From Terriglobia bacterium (GTDB lineage: Bacteria; Acidobacteriota; Polarisedimenticolia; Polarisedimenticolales; JAIQFR01): a stretch of 64,000 nt of DNA. Below the pieces are notes generated by a model that did not search any database, had not been told where the DNA came from, and saw only the letters and a program-made list of their open reading frames with translations. The stretch covers positions 62,001-126,000 of the forward strand of contig JAIQFR010000001.1 in NCBI GenBank assembly GCA_020073205.1. Direction: 5' to 3'. How positions within the stretch are numbered: the stretch's first letter is position 1; every line of letters begins with the position of its first letter. Shown one piece after another: positions 25,651 to 34,693 of the stretch. Made by a program: the position numbers and the translations under genes.

Positions 25651-27612
25651 ATGCTCGAGACCCGGGTCGCTCGGCAGCGCACGATCGCCATCGTGCTGCT
25701 CGCGACGGCGACGATCATCGCGTTCTCCTCCGTGGGCGGAAACGGCTTTCTCGACTACGACGATGACGAGTACGTGACCCTGAACCCGCACGTTCGGTCG
25801 GGGCTCACCGCGCAGGGCCTCGCCTGGGCCTTCACGTCGTTCCACGCCGGGAACTGGCATCCGCTCACCTGGCTCTCCCACATGCTGGACGTCCAGTTCT
25901 TCGGGCTCGATGCCGGCAAGCACCACGTCACCAGCGTGGCGCTGCACGCGGCGAACGCGATGCTCCTCTTCCTCCTGCTCCTGAGGATGACCGGAGCCGT
26001 CGGGCGAAGCGCCTTCGTCGCCCTTCTCTTCGCCGTCCACCCGCTCCACGTCCAGTCGGTCGCCTGGATCGCGGAGAGGAAAGACGTTCTGAGCACGCTC
26101 TTCTGGCTCTCGGCGATCGGGGTCTACGCCGGGTGGGTGAAGTCGCGCCATCCCGCGCGGTACGCGGCGCTCGTCGCCCTCTGCGCCCTGGCCCTCGCGT
26201 CCAAGCCGATGGCGATCACGCTCCCGTTCACCTTGCTCCTTCTGGACTACTGGCCGCTCGGCCGCCTCGGCGCCCGGCGATCGAATCGCGAGGTGGGCCC
26301 ATGGAGCGCGTTGCGGGAGAAAATGCCGCTGCTTCCACTCTGCGCCGCGTCCGCGGTTCTCACGGTGGCGTCCCAGCGAGCGGGCGAGGCGATCGCCGGC
26401 GCATCGGTCCTGCCGATCGGGCAGCGCCTCTTGAACGCCGCCGTGGCCATGGCGGCCTACCTCGTCAAGACGGTCCGACCGACGGGCCTGGCCGTGTTCT
26501 ACCCGCATCCGCGGGAAGCCCTGCCGGCCTGGCAGATCGTCGCCGCGGTGGCCTTCCTCCTGCTCGTGACCTCGGCGGCCGTGAGGCTGAGGCGGACCCG
26601 CCCGTACCTCCTCTTCGGGTGGCTCTGGTACCTCGGGACGCTCCTCCCGGTGATCGGCCTCGTGCAGGTCGGCGAGCACGCGATGGCCGATCGGTACACG
26701 TACGTCCCGCTCGTCGGCGTCTTCGTGGCGGTGGTGTGGGGGATCCACGACGCGAGCGAGAGCCTCTCGCGGCGGCTCTCGGTCGGGCGGCGCGACGCAC
26801 CGCCCAGGGGGCCCCGAGTCGCGGCCGCGGTCGGGATCGTCGCGATAGTCGGGTGCATCGTGCTGACGCGCGCCGAGGTCCGCCGCTGGCGCGACGGCGA
26901 GACCCTCTTCACCCGGGCTCTCGAGGTCACGCGCGACAACTACGTCGCGCATCTGCAGCTGGGAGGTGTGAGGATCCGTCAGGGCCGGCTCGACGAGGCG
27001 GAGAATCACTACCGGGAGGCGCTTCGCACCGACCCGGATCGGTCCCTGGCGCTCCTCGGCGTCGGCACGGTCCTGTTCCGGCGAGGCGAGGTGCCGGAGG
27101 CGATCGAGCAGTTCCGTCTGTCGCTCCGCATCGACCCGATGCACGCGGGGACCCATGTAGATCTCGGTGTCGCCCTGAAGCGGATGGGGCGGACCGAGGA
27201 GGCGATGGCGCAGTTCAGGGAGGCCGTGCGCCTCGACCCCGATCTCTCGTCCGCGCATGCCGAGCTCGGCGTCGCGCTGGCCGAAGCGGGGCGGCTCGAC
27301 GAGGGGGTGGAGCAGCTTCGCGACGCGCTCCGGCTCGAGGCGGCAAGCCTCGTGCGGGCGGACATCGAGTGCAACTGGGGAACCGTGCTCGCGGCCCGTG
27401 CGCTCTACCACGAGGCCGCGTCGCATTTCTCGGAGGCGATCCGGCTGGACCCGGCGTACGGGCGGGCGCACGGCAACCTGGCCATCGCGCTCTACTACCT
27501 CGGGGACACCGGCGGAGCATGGCGAGAGGTGCGGCTCGCACGCCGGGTGGGTTTCGAGCCGCCGCCCGGATTCCTCGAGGCGTTGACCGCGAAGTCGCCC
27601 GAGCCCGGTTGA
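25651..27612 (+). CDS. TMTC-like membrane protein with C-terminal TPR repeats (copy 2)
   Basis: 653 residues with the same architecture as the preceding gene. Matching blocks are GNGFLDYDDDEYVTLNPHVRSG, GNWHPLTWLSHMLD, HPLHVQSVAWIAERKDVLST, LASKPMAITLPFTLLLLDYWPLGRLG and MADRYTYVPLVG, then five to six TPRs. It differs in having a shorter repeat region, lacking the Lys/Ala-rich linker of copy 1 near residues 540-555. Its position 64 bp behind copy 1 indicates tandem duplication and divergence. Probable role: protein O-glycosylation in the inner membrane. The ribosome-binding site before ATG 25651 is weak. Confidence 0.82.
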   Translation: MLETRVARQRTIAIVLLATATIIAFSSVGGNGFLDYDDDEYVTLNPHVRSGLTAQGLAWAFTSFHAGNWHPLTWLSHMLDVQFFGLDAGKHHVTSVALHAANAMLLFLLLLRMTGAVGRSAFVALLFAVHPLHVQSVAWIAERKDVLSTLFWLSAIGVYAGWVKSRHPARYAALVALCALALASKPMAITLPFTLLLLDYWPLGRLGARRSNREVGPWSALREKMPLLPLCAASAVLTVASQRAGEAIAGASVLPIGQRLLNAAVAMAAYLVKTVRPTGLAVFYPHPREALPAWQIVAAVAFLLLVTSAAVRLRRTRPYLLFGWLWYLGTLLPVIGLVQVGEHAMADRYTYVPLVGVFVAVVWGIHDASESLSRRLSVGRRDAPPRGPRVAAAVGIVAIVGCIVLTRAEVRRWRDGETLFTRALEVTRDNYVAHLQLGGVRIRQGRLDEAENHYREALRTDPDRSLALLGVGTVLFRRGEVPEAIEQFRLSLRIDPMHAGTHVDLGVALKRMGRTEEAMAQFREAVRLDPDLSSAHAELGVALAEAGRLDEGVEQLRDALRLEAASLVRADIECNWGTVLAARALYHEAASHFSEAIRLDPAYGRAHGNLAIALYYLGDTGGAWREVRLARRVGFEPPPGFLEALTAKSPEPG

Positions 27613-27696
27613 TCGCCCCGGCGGGCGAGCTCGAATGCAACGTCGACGAGCCGGTGCCCTATCGGGTCGCCGCGATCCGGCGGAGGGACGGCGGGT

Positions 27697-28113
27697 TCAG
27701 CGGCGACGTCCCGGCTTTCGCGCCGGCGAGCTCCCCGCCTTCATGTCGATCAGAAGCCGGATGAGGCGGCGGTCGCGGGCGTTCGCACACGGCCGGTCGC
27801 ACGCGGAGAGGTCCGCGATCGTCCGACAGAACCCCCCGCAGGCGCCGGAGCCGTAGAGTACCTTGACGCCGTCGACCGGGTCGTCCTGCGGGAGCAGATG
27901 CCGGAGTCGCCTCGCGAGCACCGAGACGCTGCTACCGCAGCGGTGCTCGAAGACCAAGAGGTTCGACTCGGGCGCCTCGACCAGCGCCTGGAATCCCAGC
28001 AGCCTGAGCTCGGGATCCACGACGAATTGCCGCCAGTCGGACCACGCCCGGCCGCACGCCCCGCAGGTGCGGAACGGCGCCGATCGAGAATCGCCGCCCG
28101 CACCCACGCTCAT
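27697..28113 (-). CDS. Hypothetical zinc-ribbon protein
   Basis: A 138-residue soluble protein I cannot name. An N-terminal CGACGRAW supplies a CxxC pair, and later cysteines (FEHRCGSS; GSGACGGFCRTI; ACDRPCANA) could complete one or two metal sites. The central part, WRQFVVDPELRLLGFQALVEAPESNLLVFEHRCG, reads as a beta-rich rubredoxin/zinc-ribbon-type domain seen in uncharacterised bacterial proteins. The C-terminus is basic. ATG 28113 has GGAGG 6 nt upstream. It is convergent with the TMTC copy 2 gene, and a gap of 89 bp separates it from the M20 peptidase gene upstream on the same strand. Confidence 0.72.
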   Translation of the reverse strand: MSVGAGGDSRSAPFRTCGACGRAWSDWRQFVVDPELRLLGFQALVEAPESNLLVFEHRCGSSVSVLARRLRHLLPQDDPVDGVKVLYGSGACGGFCRTIADLSACDRPCANARDRRLIRLLIDMKAGSSPARKPGRRR

Positions 28114-28202
28114 CCTCCGCCTCCGTCTCTCGACAGGGTCCTCAAGGTAGCACGAAGCCCCGGGGCCGGTAGGGGCGCTTCGGGCCGAATCCCCCGGAGG
28201 CA

Positions 28203-29465
28203 CTACTCCCCCGGCGCGAACACAGCCAGCGCCGCCGCGACGAGCGCCTCGACGCCCGTCCCGGTCGCACGCTCCGCGTCCGGGGCCCACAGCGGCGAAT
28301 GGAGGCCGGGAAGCGTCACCCCGTCCTTGCGGGCGCGGGCGAACGTCGCGGGCTCGACCGCGCCGAGCCACATCATGACGCTCGGCACCCCCGCCCGACC
28401 GTAGAGGCCGAAGTCCTCCGAGGCCGTGATCGGGGCCGCCTCGACGACCCGATCCGCCCCGAGCGCCCGTTCGAGCGCCGGGCGGATCCGGTCCGCGAGC
28501 GCCCCGTCGTTCGAGGTGACGGGCGTGGCGTCGCTCGCGCGAACGTCGGGCGGTCGCGGCGCGTCGGCGGCTTCGGCCTCGGCCTTCGCGATGCGCTCGA
28601 TCCCCCGGAGCAGCCGCTGCCGCACCCCTTCGTCGAAGGCGCGGACCGTGAGCTGCATCCGGACCTCGTCGGGGATGATGTTGTGCTTCGTCCCGCCGTG
28701 GATCGAGCCGACCGTGACCACCGCGGGCTGGAACGGGTCGTTCTCTCGCGAGACGAGCGTCTGCAGGCCCATGACGATCTTCGCCGCGATCACGATCGGG
28801 TCCACCGTCTTCTGCGGGCTGGCACCGTGGCCGCCGCGCCCGTAGACCGTGATGTCGACGGAGTCCGCGCTCGCCAGGAGCGGACCCTTCCTGACGCCGA
28901 TCATCCCCGAAGGGAGCAGGTCGGTGTCGTGCACCGCGAGAGCCGCGTCGGGCCGCGGAAAGCGCGTGAAGACGCCGTCGTCGAGCATCGCGCGGGCGCC
29001 GCCCCCCACCTCCTCCGCGGGCTGGCCGACCATCATGAGCGTGCCGCGCCAGCGCCCCCGGTTCGCCGAAAGCCAGGTCGCCGAGCCGACCCAGGTGGTC
29101 ATGTGGAGGTCGTGTCCGCACGCGTGCATCACGGGGACCGTCTCCCCCGCCGCGTTCGTCGCGGTCGCGGCGCTCGCGAAGGAGAGCCCGGTCTTCTCCT
29201 TGACGGGGAGCGCGTCGAGCTCGGTCCTCAGCATCACGGTCGGGCCGGCGCCGTTCTTCAGGATTCCGACGATGCCCGTCTTCCCTACCCCGACGGTCAC
29301 CTCGAAGCCCAGAGCGCGGAGCCGCTCGGCGAGCTTCCCGGCCGTGGCTCTCTCCTCGAAGGAGAGCTCCGGATGCGCGTGGAGATCCCGGTAAAGGGGC
29401 CCGAGCGTGGTCCAGTCGATGGTGGCGGCGCCGATCGCGGCCGCGAGGACGACCGAGGCGAGCAT
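28203..29465 (-). CDS. M20-family amidohydrolase (hippurate/IAA-amino-acid hydrolase type)
   Basis: 420 residues. It starts with a hydrophobic stretch (MLASVVLAAAIGAATI) that may be a short signal peptide, so export is possible. The di-metal site of M20D enzymes is visible: HPELSFEE, then VMHACGHDLHMTT (Cys/His/His ligands), GQPAEEVGGGA (catalytic and metal Glu), the dimerisation domain GRGGHGASPQKTVDPI, and a C-terminal ITASEDFGLY. These enzymes cleave N-acylated amino acids. GGAGG at 6 nt supports ATG 29465. Same strand as the serine hydrolase upstream (95-bp gap), so possibly cotranscribed. Confidence 0.88.
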   Translation of the reverse strand: MLASVVLAAAIGAATIDWTTLGPLYRDLHAHPELSFEERATAGKLAERLRALGFEVTVGVGKTGIVGILKNGAGPTVMLRTELDALPVKEKTGLSFASAATATNAAGETVPVMHACGHDLHMTTWVGSATWLSANRGRWRGTLMMVGQPAEEVGGGARAMLDDGVFTRFPRPDAALAVHDTDLLPSGMIGVRKGPLLASADSVDITVYGRGGHGASPQKTVDPIVIAAKIVMGLQTLVSRENDPFQPAVVTVGSIHGGTKHNIIPDEVRMQLTVRAFDEGVRQRLLRGIERIAKAEAEAADAPRPPDVRASDATPVTSNDGALADRIRPALERALGADRVVEAAPITASEDFGLYGRAGVPSVMMWLGAVEPATFARARKDGVTLPGLHSPLWAPDAERATGTGVEALVAAALAVFAPGE

Positions 29466-29560
29466 CGATTCCTCCGAGGAAGGACGCCCCACGAAGGGCC
29501 GGGCACGCCGCGTGGGGGACGGAGGGATCATAGGCGCGCTTCGCCCCGTCCCGCCAGCGG

Positions 29561-30973
29561 TCAGTTCCCGATGTTCGCCTCGATCCCCTCGATCCTCCCG
29601 TCGGCCGCGAAGAGGAACCGGAAAGAGGCTGCGGGGCCCTTGGTGCTCCTCGCCCGCACGCTGACCGCGTCGGGCGATTCCTCGACGATCCCCGTCGGCT
29701 CGAGCCGGCCGAGATCCTCCCGCATCTGCCCGAGGCGCCGGTCCCGCTCGGCGTCGTCCATGGCGGGCCGCGGGACCGCGTGCGCCGTCCGGAACTCCCG
29801 CATCGCGGAGAGGCCGGGCGCGTTGAACGCGTCGAACCACCCCCGGATCACGGCATCCCGGCCCTCGGTGCCGAGCGGCCTCGACGGGGCGTCACGGCGC
29901 GAGGGCGGCTGCACGTCCTCGCCGTGCGACAACCGGACGAGGGCCTCGGCCATCCGGCCGCCGCGGATCCCCGAGTCGTTGGTGGACAGGACGACCACGA
30001 GATCCTCGTCCACGAGCCGGATGACTTCCGCGTAGAAGACGCCGTTCCCCCCGTTGTGGGAGATCGCCCGCCCGCCCCACGGCGAGTCCCGGATCGTCCA
30101 GCCGTACCCGTAGAACGAATCCCCTCCCGGCTCCTCCCGGACGTGCCTCCCGTAGAGCTTCTTCTTCTCTTCGTCGGAGAGGATCGCCGCGCCCTGGAGC
30201 GCGACGTGCCATCGGAGCATGTCGTCGAGGGTCGAGTGGATGGCGCCGTTGGCGCGCAGCGCCCAGTACGGACCGTCCTCGGCCCACGGCTTGTCCGTGA
30301 GACGCCCCCAGCGCTTTCCGTCACGGTAGCCGACCGCGATCCGCTTCGGGTCCCAGCCGGGGAGGCGATAGCCGGTGTCCTTCATCCCCGCCGGCAGGAA
30401 CAGGTTCTCGCGAAGGTACGCCTCGTAGGGCTTCCCCGAAACGATCTCGACGATGGCGCCGAGGAGGCTGTAACCGGCGTTCGAATAGAAGAACGCCTCG
30501 CCCGGGCGGGTGCGGAGCTTCGACGAGAGGATCCGCTTCACGTAGTCGTCGCGTCCCACCGGGTCGAAGTCGTCGGCGAAATCGGACTCGAGCCCGGACG
30601 TGTGCGTGAGCAGGTGATGGAGGGTGATCGCCCGCTTGTCCTCCGGGACGCCGGGAACGTGCTTTCCGATCGGGTCCTCGACGTGGAGCTTCCCCTGCAT
30701 CTCGAGCTTCAGGATCGCGGCGGCGGTGAACTGCTTCGTGATCGAGCCGAGGCTGAACACCGTGTCCGGGCCGTAGGGGACGCCGCTCTCGCGATCGCTC
30801 AGGCCGTATCCCTTGCGGAGGACGACCGTGCCACCCTTCGCGACGAGCGCGCTTCCGCGAAAGTCCGCGGCGACGAGCCACCGGTCGAGTCGGGCCTCGA
30901 GGTCCCCCGCTCCCGGCGGGGCCGGCGGAGAGGCGAGCATGGCGACGACACACAGCGCGGTCGATAGGGGCAT
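29561..30973 (-). CDS. Secreted class C beta-lactamase-like serine hydrolase
   Basis: 470 residues with an N-terminal signal peptide (MPLSTALCVVAMLAS). The beta-lactamase (PF00144-type) domain fills residues 30 to about 350. The SxxK motif is SITK in VFSLGSITKQFTAAAILKLE, the YxN motif is YSN in AFFYSNAGYSLLGAIVEIVSG, and a HNGG segment (AISHNGGNGVFYAEV) stands for the third motif. The last 120 residues form a small NTF2-like or unassigned domain. Such proteins are peptidases or esterases acting on cell-wall peptides or other amides; true beta-lactamase activity is unlikely to be predictable. It is divergent from the TerB-like gene. Confidence 0.87.
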   Translation of the reverse strand: MPLSTALCVVAMLASPPAPPGAGDLEARLDRWLVAADFRGSALVAKGGTVVLRKGYGLSDRESGVPYGPDTVFSLGSITKQFTAAAILKLEMQGKLHVEDPIGKHVPGVPEDKRAITLHHLLTHTSGLESDFADDFDPVGRDDYVKRILSSKLRTRPGEAFFYSNAGYSLLGAIVEIVSGKPYEAYLRENLFLPAGMKDTGYRLPGWDPKRIAVGYRDGKRWGRLTDKPWAEDGPYWALRANGAIHSTLDDMLRWHVALQGAAILSDEEKKKLYGRHVREEPGGDSFYGYGWTIRDSPWGGRAISHNGGNGVFYAEVIRLVDEDLVVVLSTNDSGIRGGRMAEALVRLSHGEDVQPPSRRDAPSRPLGTEGRDAVIRGWFDAFNAPGLSAMREFRTAHAVPRPAMDDAERDRRLGQMREDLGRLEPTGIVEESPDAVSVRARSTKGPAASFRFLFAADGRIEGIEANIGN

Positions 30974-31094
30974 CTTGAACCTCCCGACGAGAATACGTTC
31001 GGTCCAGCCGAAAGGACGAGCGCCGGCCGCCGCGACCCCAGGGACCCGGGTGCGATCGCGCCGGGCGGTCTAGAATGATCGCACGGAGGCGACG

Positions 31095-31649
31095 ATGCGC
31101 ATCCTCGATCTTCTCGGCTGGGAGCGAGACCAGAATTCCGAGGCGAGCCGCCGATCCTCCGCGGACACCGAGACCGTCCGGAAGATCGCCGCGGCGCTCG
31201 ACCGCCTCGATCCCGACCGGGCCCGCTACATCGCGGCCTTCGCCTATGTCCTGAGCCGGGTCGCCAGGGCCGATCTCGTGATCAGCGAGGAAGAGACCCG
31301 CGAGATGGAGCGCATCGTGCGGGAAAAGGGGGGGCTTCCCGAAGAGCAGGCCGTGATGATCGTCCAGATGGCCAAGACCCAGAACGCGCTCTTCGGTGGC
31401 GTCGAGAACTTCCTGGTCACGCGCGAGTTCGAGAAGATCGCCACCCGCGAGCAGAAGATCGCGCTCCTGCACTGCCTCTTCGCCGTCTCGGCGGCGGATC
31501 GCTCGATCTCCTCCGCCGAGGACACGACGATCCGCGAAATCGCGAACGAGCTCCGCCTCGACCACGGCGACTTCATCGCGGTCAAGACCCAGTACCGCGA
31601 GTACCTCGCCACGCTGGCCAAGCCGGACGCTTCGGGGTCCGGCGGCTGA
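31095..31649 (+). CDS. TerB-like protein
   Basis: 184 residues, all-helical and cytoplasmic. The TerB pattern appears twice, in AFAYVLSRVARADLVISEEETREMERIVREK (acidic metal-binding-like turn) and LLHCLFAVSAADRSISSAEDTTIREIANEL. TerB domains occur in tellurite/stress operons and bind metal. No other ter gene is near. The DUF533-like spacing is also compatible. Start ATG 31095, with GGAGG a few bases upstream. Confidence 0.8.
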   Translation: MRILDLLGWERDQNSEASRRSSADTETVRKIAAALDRLDPDRARYIAAFAYVLSRVARADLVISEEETREMERIVREKGGLPEEQAVMIVQMAKTQNALFGGVENFLVTREFEKIATREQKIALLHCLFAVSAADRSISSAEDTTIREIANELRLDHGDFIAVKTQYREYLATLAKPDASGSGG

Positions 31650-31738
31650 AAGCGAGTGGGAGCCTGGGGAGCCCCAGGATCGGGTTGACCGAGGTCACGG
31701 GCCCGGGTGCCCGCCCACGACGCCGGCCTCGGCGATCC

Positions 31739-31766
31739 TTGTCATTTCCCGCAAAAGGAGTATATC
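31739..31766 (+). promoter_or_regulatory. Sigma-70-like promoter for the FIMAH protein gene
   Basis: TTGTCA (31739-31744) and TATATC (31761-31766) are separated by 16 bp in an unusually AT-rich patch of an otherwise GC-rich region. It would start transcription about 150 nt before ATG 31922. Confidence 0.4.
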
Positions 31767-31921
31767 TGTCCGCAATTCGGCGCGGTGGGCTCCACGCGGG
31801 GTCGAGCGCGCCGCGGGAGGAGATCGTCCGAAGAGTTGCCGAGAGGCGAGCGGTCGTGGCGCTGCCTGTCGTGCAACGACGCCACACCTGTGCACCCCTT
31901 CGAGGGACCGAGGAGACCAGC

Positions 31922-34600
31922 ATGAGGGATCGAGAACTTCGTGAGCACCGGCATCGGGGACGGAGCGTCGTTACGGCGCTCGCCCTTGCGGCGATGGTGA
32001 TGTTCCCCGTCATGGCCGGCGCCCAGGGCACGCCCCACACGAGCTGCGAGGCGGACGAGGGGCATCCCTGCTGCGTGATCCGCATCCCGGTGGACCTTCC
32101 CGGAGGGGAGATCATCAGCTTCGCGGAGATCGGCCGCACCTTCCCGGAGTGGGAGGGAGTGGAGCGCGGGGACGGGGACTACCAGGCGGGCCTGTCCTCG
32201 AACACGGTGCTCGAGGGCACCGTCGCGATCGCGGGGGGCAACGACGACGTCCAGACCGGCCCTCACGTGAGCTTCGAGGACACCCCCTTCGGCCACGATA
32301 CCCACGATTTCTGTTTCAAGGTGCTCCCCGACGACTCGTATCGATATCTCCTCGGCGAGAAGGTCACCAAGAGTGGCGGCGCGACTTGCTCGGTCAACGC
32401 CGCGGAGACCTGCACGCCCGAGTGCCCCCTCGAGCCCCCGCCGGACGGATTCTGTCCGGCCCCGTGCATCGTGAACTCGAACGGCGACTGCGTGGATCTC
32501 GGCGCGGGAGGAGCTTGCCTGGTCTGCCCATCGGATTGCGAGGAGCTCTCGGACGGTCGTTGCACGAAGACGCCGGGGGGAGCTTCCTGCAACAATCTGT
32601 CCTGCGAGGCGCTGCAGGGCATGGCGGACTGCGCGTCGACCGTGACGACGCAGGACGACGTCGAGGTCGAATGGGAGGTGGGCGTCGGCGCCGACAACGA
32701 CAGCAACCCCTGCCATTCCGCCAACGAGTCGGGGAACAGCTGCGGCTACTTCTCGCAGGGCCACACCCGACGGGAGCTCATCTGGCAGTGGCCCACCGCG
32801 GGCGACCACGTGCACGTGGAAGGGTTCTGGATCTTCGACCGCGGCCACGCGCCCGCGTCCACCGAGATCCACCCGCCGCGTCTCGTCGCCATACAGCGGC
32901 AGCTGCCTTCGATGTTCGGCCCGTCCGTCTCGACCAGCAATTTCGTGGTCGCCACCAAGACCGACGTCTTCGCCAGCGGCGACGGCAACGCGCTCAACAA
33001 CAATCGGTCCGGCGCACCGTCCTTCGTGCGGCGCGTGCCGATGGGCGAGAAGGACTACACGTTCAAGATCACGCACAACGTTCCGCCGCCCGGCCCCACC
33101 GCCCGGCTCAACGCGGCGTTCGTCCTGCACGACGGCGACACTTTCCCGGCCAATCCCCTGATCTCACAGGACAGCGAAACCCTGCCGAACGGCTCCGTGC
33201 ACTTCCTGCCGAGCATGACCGTCACGATCCCGTGGAACAGCCAGGCGGCGCCGGACACCGCGGTCTTCGCCCGGACGTTCTACGTCTGGTGGAGCACGGG
33301 CGACAACACCGCGGATCTGACGGTCAATCACGGCGTGCAGGCCGACTATCATCCCCGGATCTTCAAGGTGACGCCCGACTACGTCTTGATGGATCCGGGG
33401 GCCAACGACATGCTCGAGCCCGGAACCGGTCAGGGCGACATGGAGCTCCGAGTGTTCGTGGAGGTCGCCGGGAACTGGCTCTTCCTGAACGAGCTGGCGT
33501 CGGACGATGTCGGCAACATCCTGGAGGACGGGCTCGGGGACGCCGACGATCACACCGAGGACGGCGTCGTCATCGACCGGCGGGGCGGAGGCTTGAACCC
33601 CTGGCAATTCACGCTCGTCCTGCCGCCGGGAGGGAAGTTCCGGATTCACACCGATGGCTGGGAGGCGGACGGCATCAACGAGGTCTTCGGAAACCTCATC
33701 GACCCGAACGTCGCCTGCGACTGCAGCTTCCAGGACCAGTTCAACAATCTCTTCGGCCTGGGAACGTACCTCTCCGGCGGTCGCGACGATCCGATCGGCG
33801 AGGTGAACCACCTCTTCAGCTGCGAGAACGCCGACGCGGAGCTCGGCTCCACCCACGCGACGTTCGTCCGAGAGCAGGCGGGGGGCGGGATCTGGAGCGA
33901 TGACATCACCGGGGACACCGTGAATCAGAACGGGGTGTACCAGTTCCAGTTCAACATCCAGGAGCTGGCCTGGCACGGCACGAGCGGGACCGTTCTGCCC
34001 GGTGGTCCCTGCGACACCTTCCCCCCGGACATCACCATCAACCAGCCGACGGCGACGCAGTACGTCCACAGCGCCACGCTCACGTTGGACTACTCAGCGG
34101 TCGACGTCGGCGGGGCGGGGTTGAAGGACCTCGGCGCCCTGATGGACAACGCCGCCACGCTCGCCGGCCACGGCCTGGCCAGCGGACAGAAGATCCGGCT
34201 GCTGACGGAGATGAGGCTCGGCCCCCACACGTTCACGGTCAACGCGGACGATTACCTCGGAAACGCCGGCAGCAAGTCGGTGACCTTCGAGATCATCGTC
34301 ACTCCGGAGAGCATCAAGATCGACGTGATCCAGTTCGTCGCCGACGGGTCGATCGATCCGCTGAGCGAAAACTCGCTTCTCCAGAAGCTGATCAACGCCG
34401 CGAAGTCCAGGAGCAAGGGGAATTGCGCGAGCGCGTCATTCATCTACGGGGCGTTCATCAACGAGGTGCAGGCCCAGAGCGGAAAGAACATCGACCCGGC
34501 CGCTGCGCAGATCTTGATCGAGGACGCGCAGTACCTGATGACGCATTGCCTCACGAAGGCGGTCAACACCCAGATCACGCTGGGGGGGAGGCGCAACTAG
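31922..34600 (+). CDS. Large secreted protein with a FIMAH-like C-terminal domain
   Basis: 892 residues with a signal peptide (about residues 1-37, hydrophobic core VVTALALAAMVMFPVMAGAQ). The N-terminal 230 residues are Cys-rich (DEGHPCCVIRIPVDL; CSVNAAETCTPECPLEPPPDGFCPAPC), suggesting disulfide-linked modules. The middle is beta-rich. An Ig-like segment lies near 700-790 (ITINQPTATQYVHSATLTLDY). The last 70 residues, FVADGSIDPLSENSLLQKLINAAKSR...AFINEVQAQSGKNIDPAAAQILI, match the FIMAH domain pattern of secreted proteins. No enzymatic motif is seen; a surface or matrix role is inferred. Monocistronic. Confidence 0.7.
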   Translation: MRDRELREHRHRGRSVVTALALAAMVMFPVMAGAQGTPHTSCEADEGHPCCVIRIPVDLPGGEIISFAEIGRTFPEWEGVERGDGDYQAGLSSNTVLEGTVAIAGGNDDVQTGPHVSFEDTPFGHDTHDFCFKVLPDDSYRYLLGEKVTKSGGATCSVNAAETCTPECPLEPPPDGFCPAPCIVNSNGDCVDLGAGGACLVCPSDCEELSDGRCTKTPGGASCNNLSCEALQGMADCASTVTTQDDVEVEWEVGVGADNDSNPCHSANESGNSCGYFSQGHTRRELIWQWPTAGDHVHVEGFWIFDRGHAPASTEIHPPRLVAIQRQLPSMFGPSVSTSNFVVATKTDVFASGDGNALNNNRSGAPSFVRRVPMGEKDYTFKITHNVPPPGPTARLNAAFVLHDGDTFPANPLISQDSETLPNGSVHFLPSMTVTIPWNSQAAPDTAVFARTFYVWWSTGDNTADLTVNHGVQADYHPRIFKVTPDYVLMDPGANDMLEPGTGQGDMELRVFVEVAGNWLFLNELASDDVGNILEDGLGDADDHTEDGVVIDRRGGGLNPWQFTLVLPPGGKFRIHTDGWEADGINEVFGNLIDPNVACDCSFQDQFNNLFGLGTYLSGGRDDPIGEVNHLFSCENADAELGSTHATFVREQAGGGIWSDDITGDTVNQNGVYQFQFNIQELAWHGTSGTVLPGGPCDTFPPDITINQPTATQYVHSATLTLDYSAVDVGGAGLKDLGALMDNAATLAGHGLASGQKIRLLTEMRLGPHTFTVNADDYLGNAGSKSVTFEIIVTPESIKIDVIQFVADGSIDPLSENSLLQKLINAAKSRSKGNCASASFIYGAFINEVQAQSGKNIDPAAAQILIEDAQYLMTHCLTKAVNTQITLGGRRN

Positions 34601-34693
34601 GATCGTTCGCGGGGGCGATTCCACGTCGAGGCGCGGCGAGAGCTCGCCCCATCCGGGCCTCGACGCTGCGCTCCTGCGCCGACTCCCGGCAGG

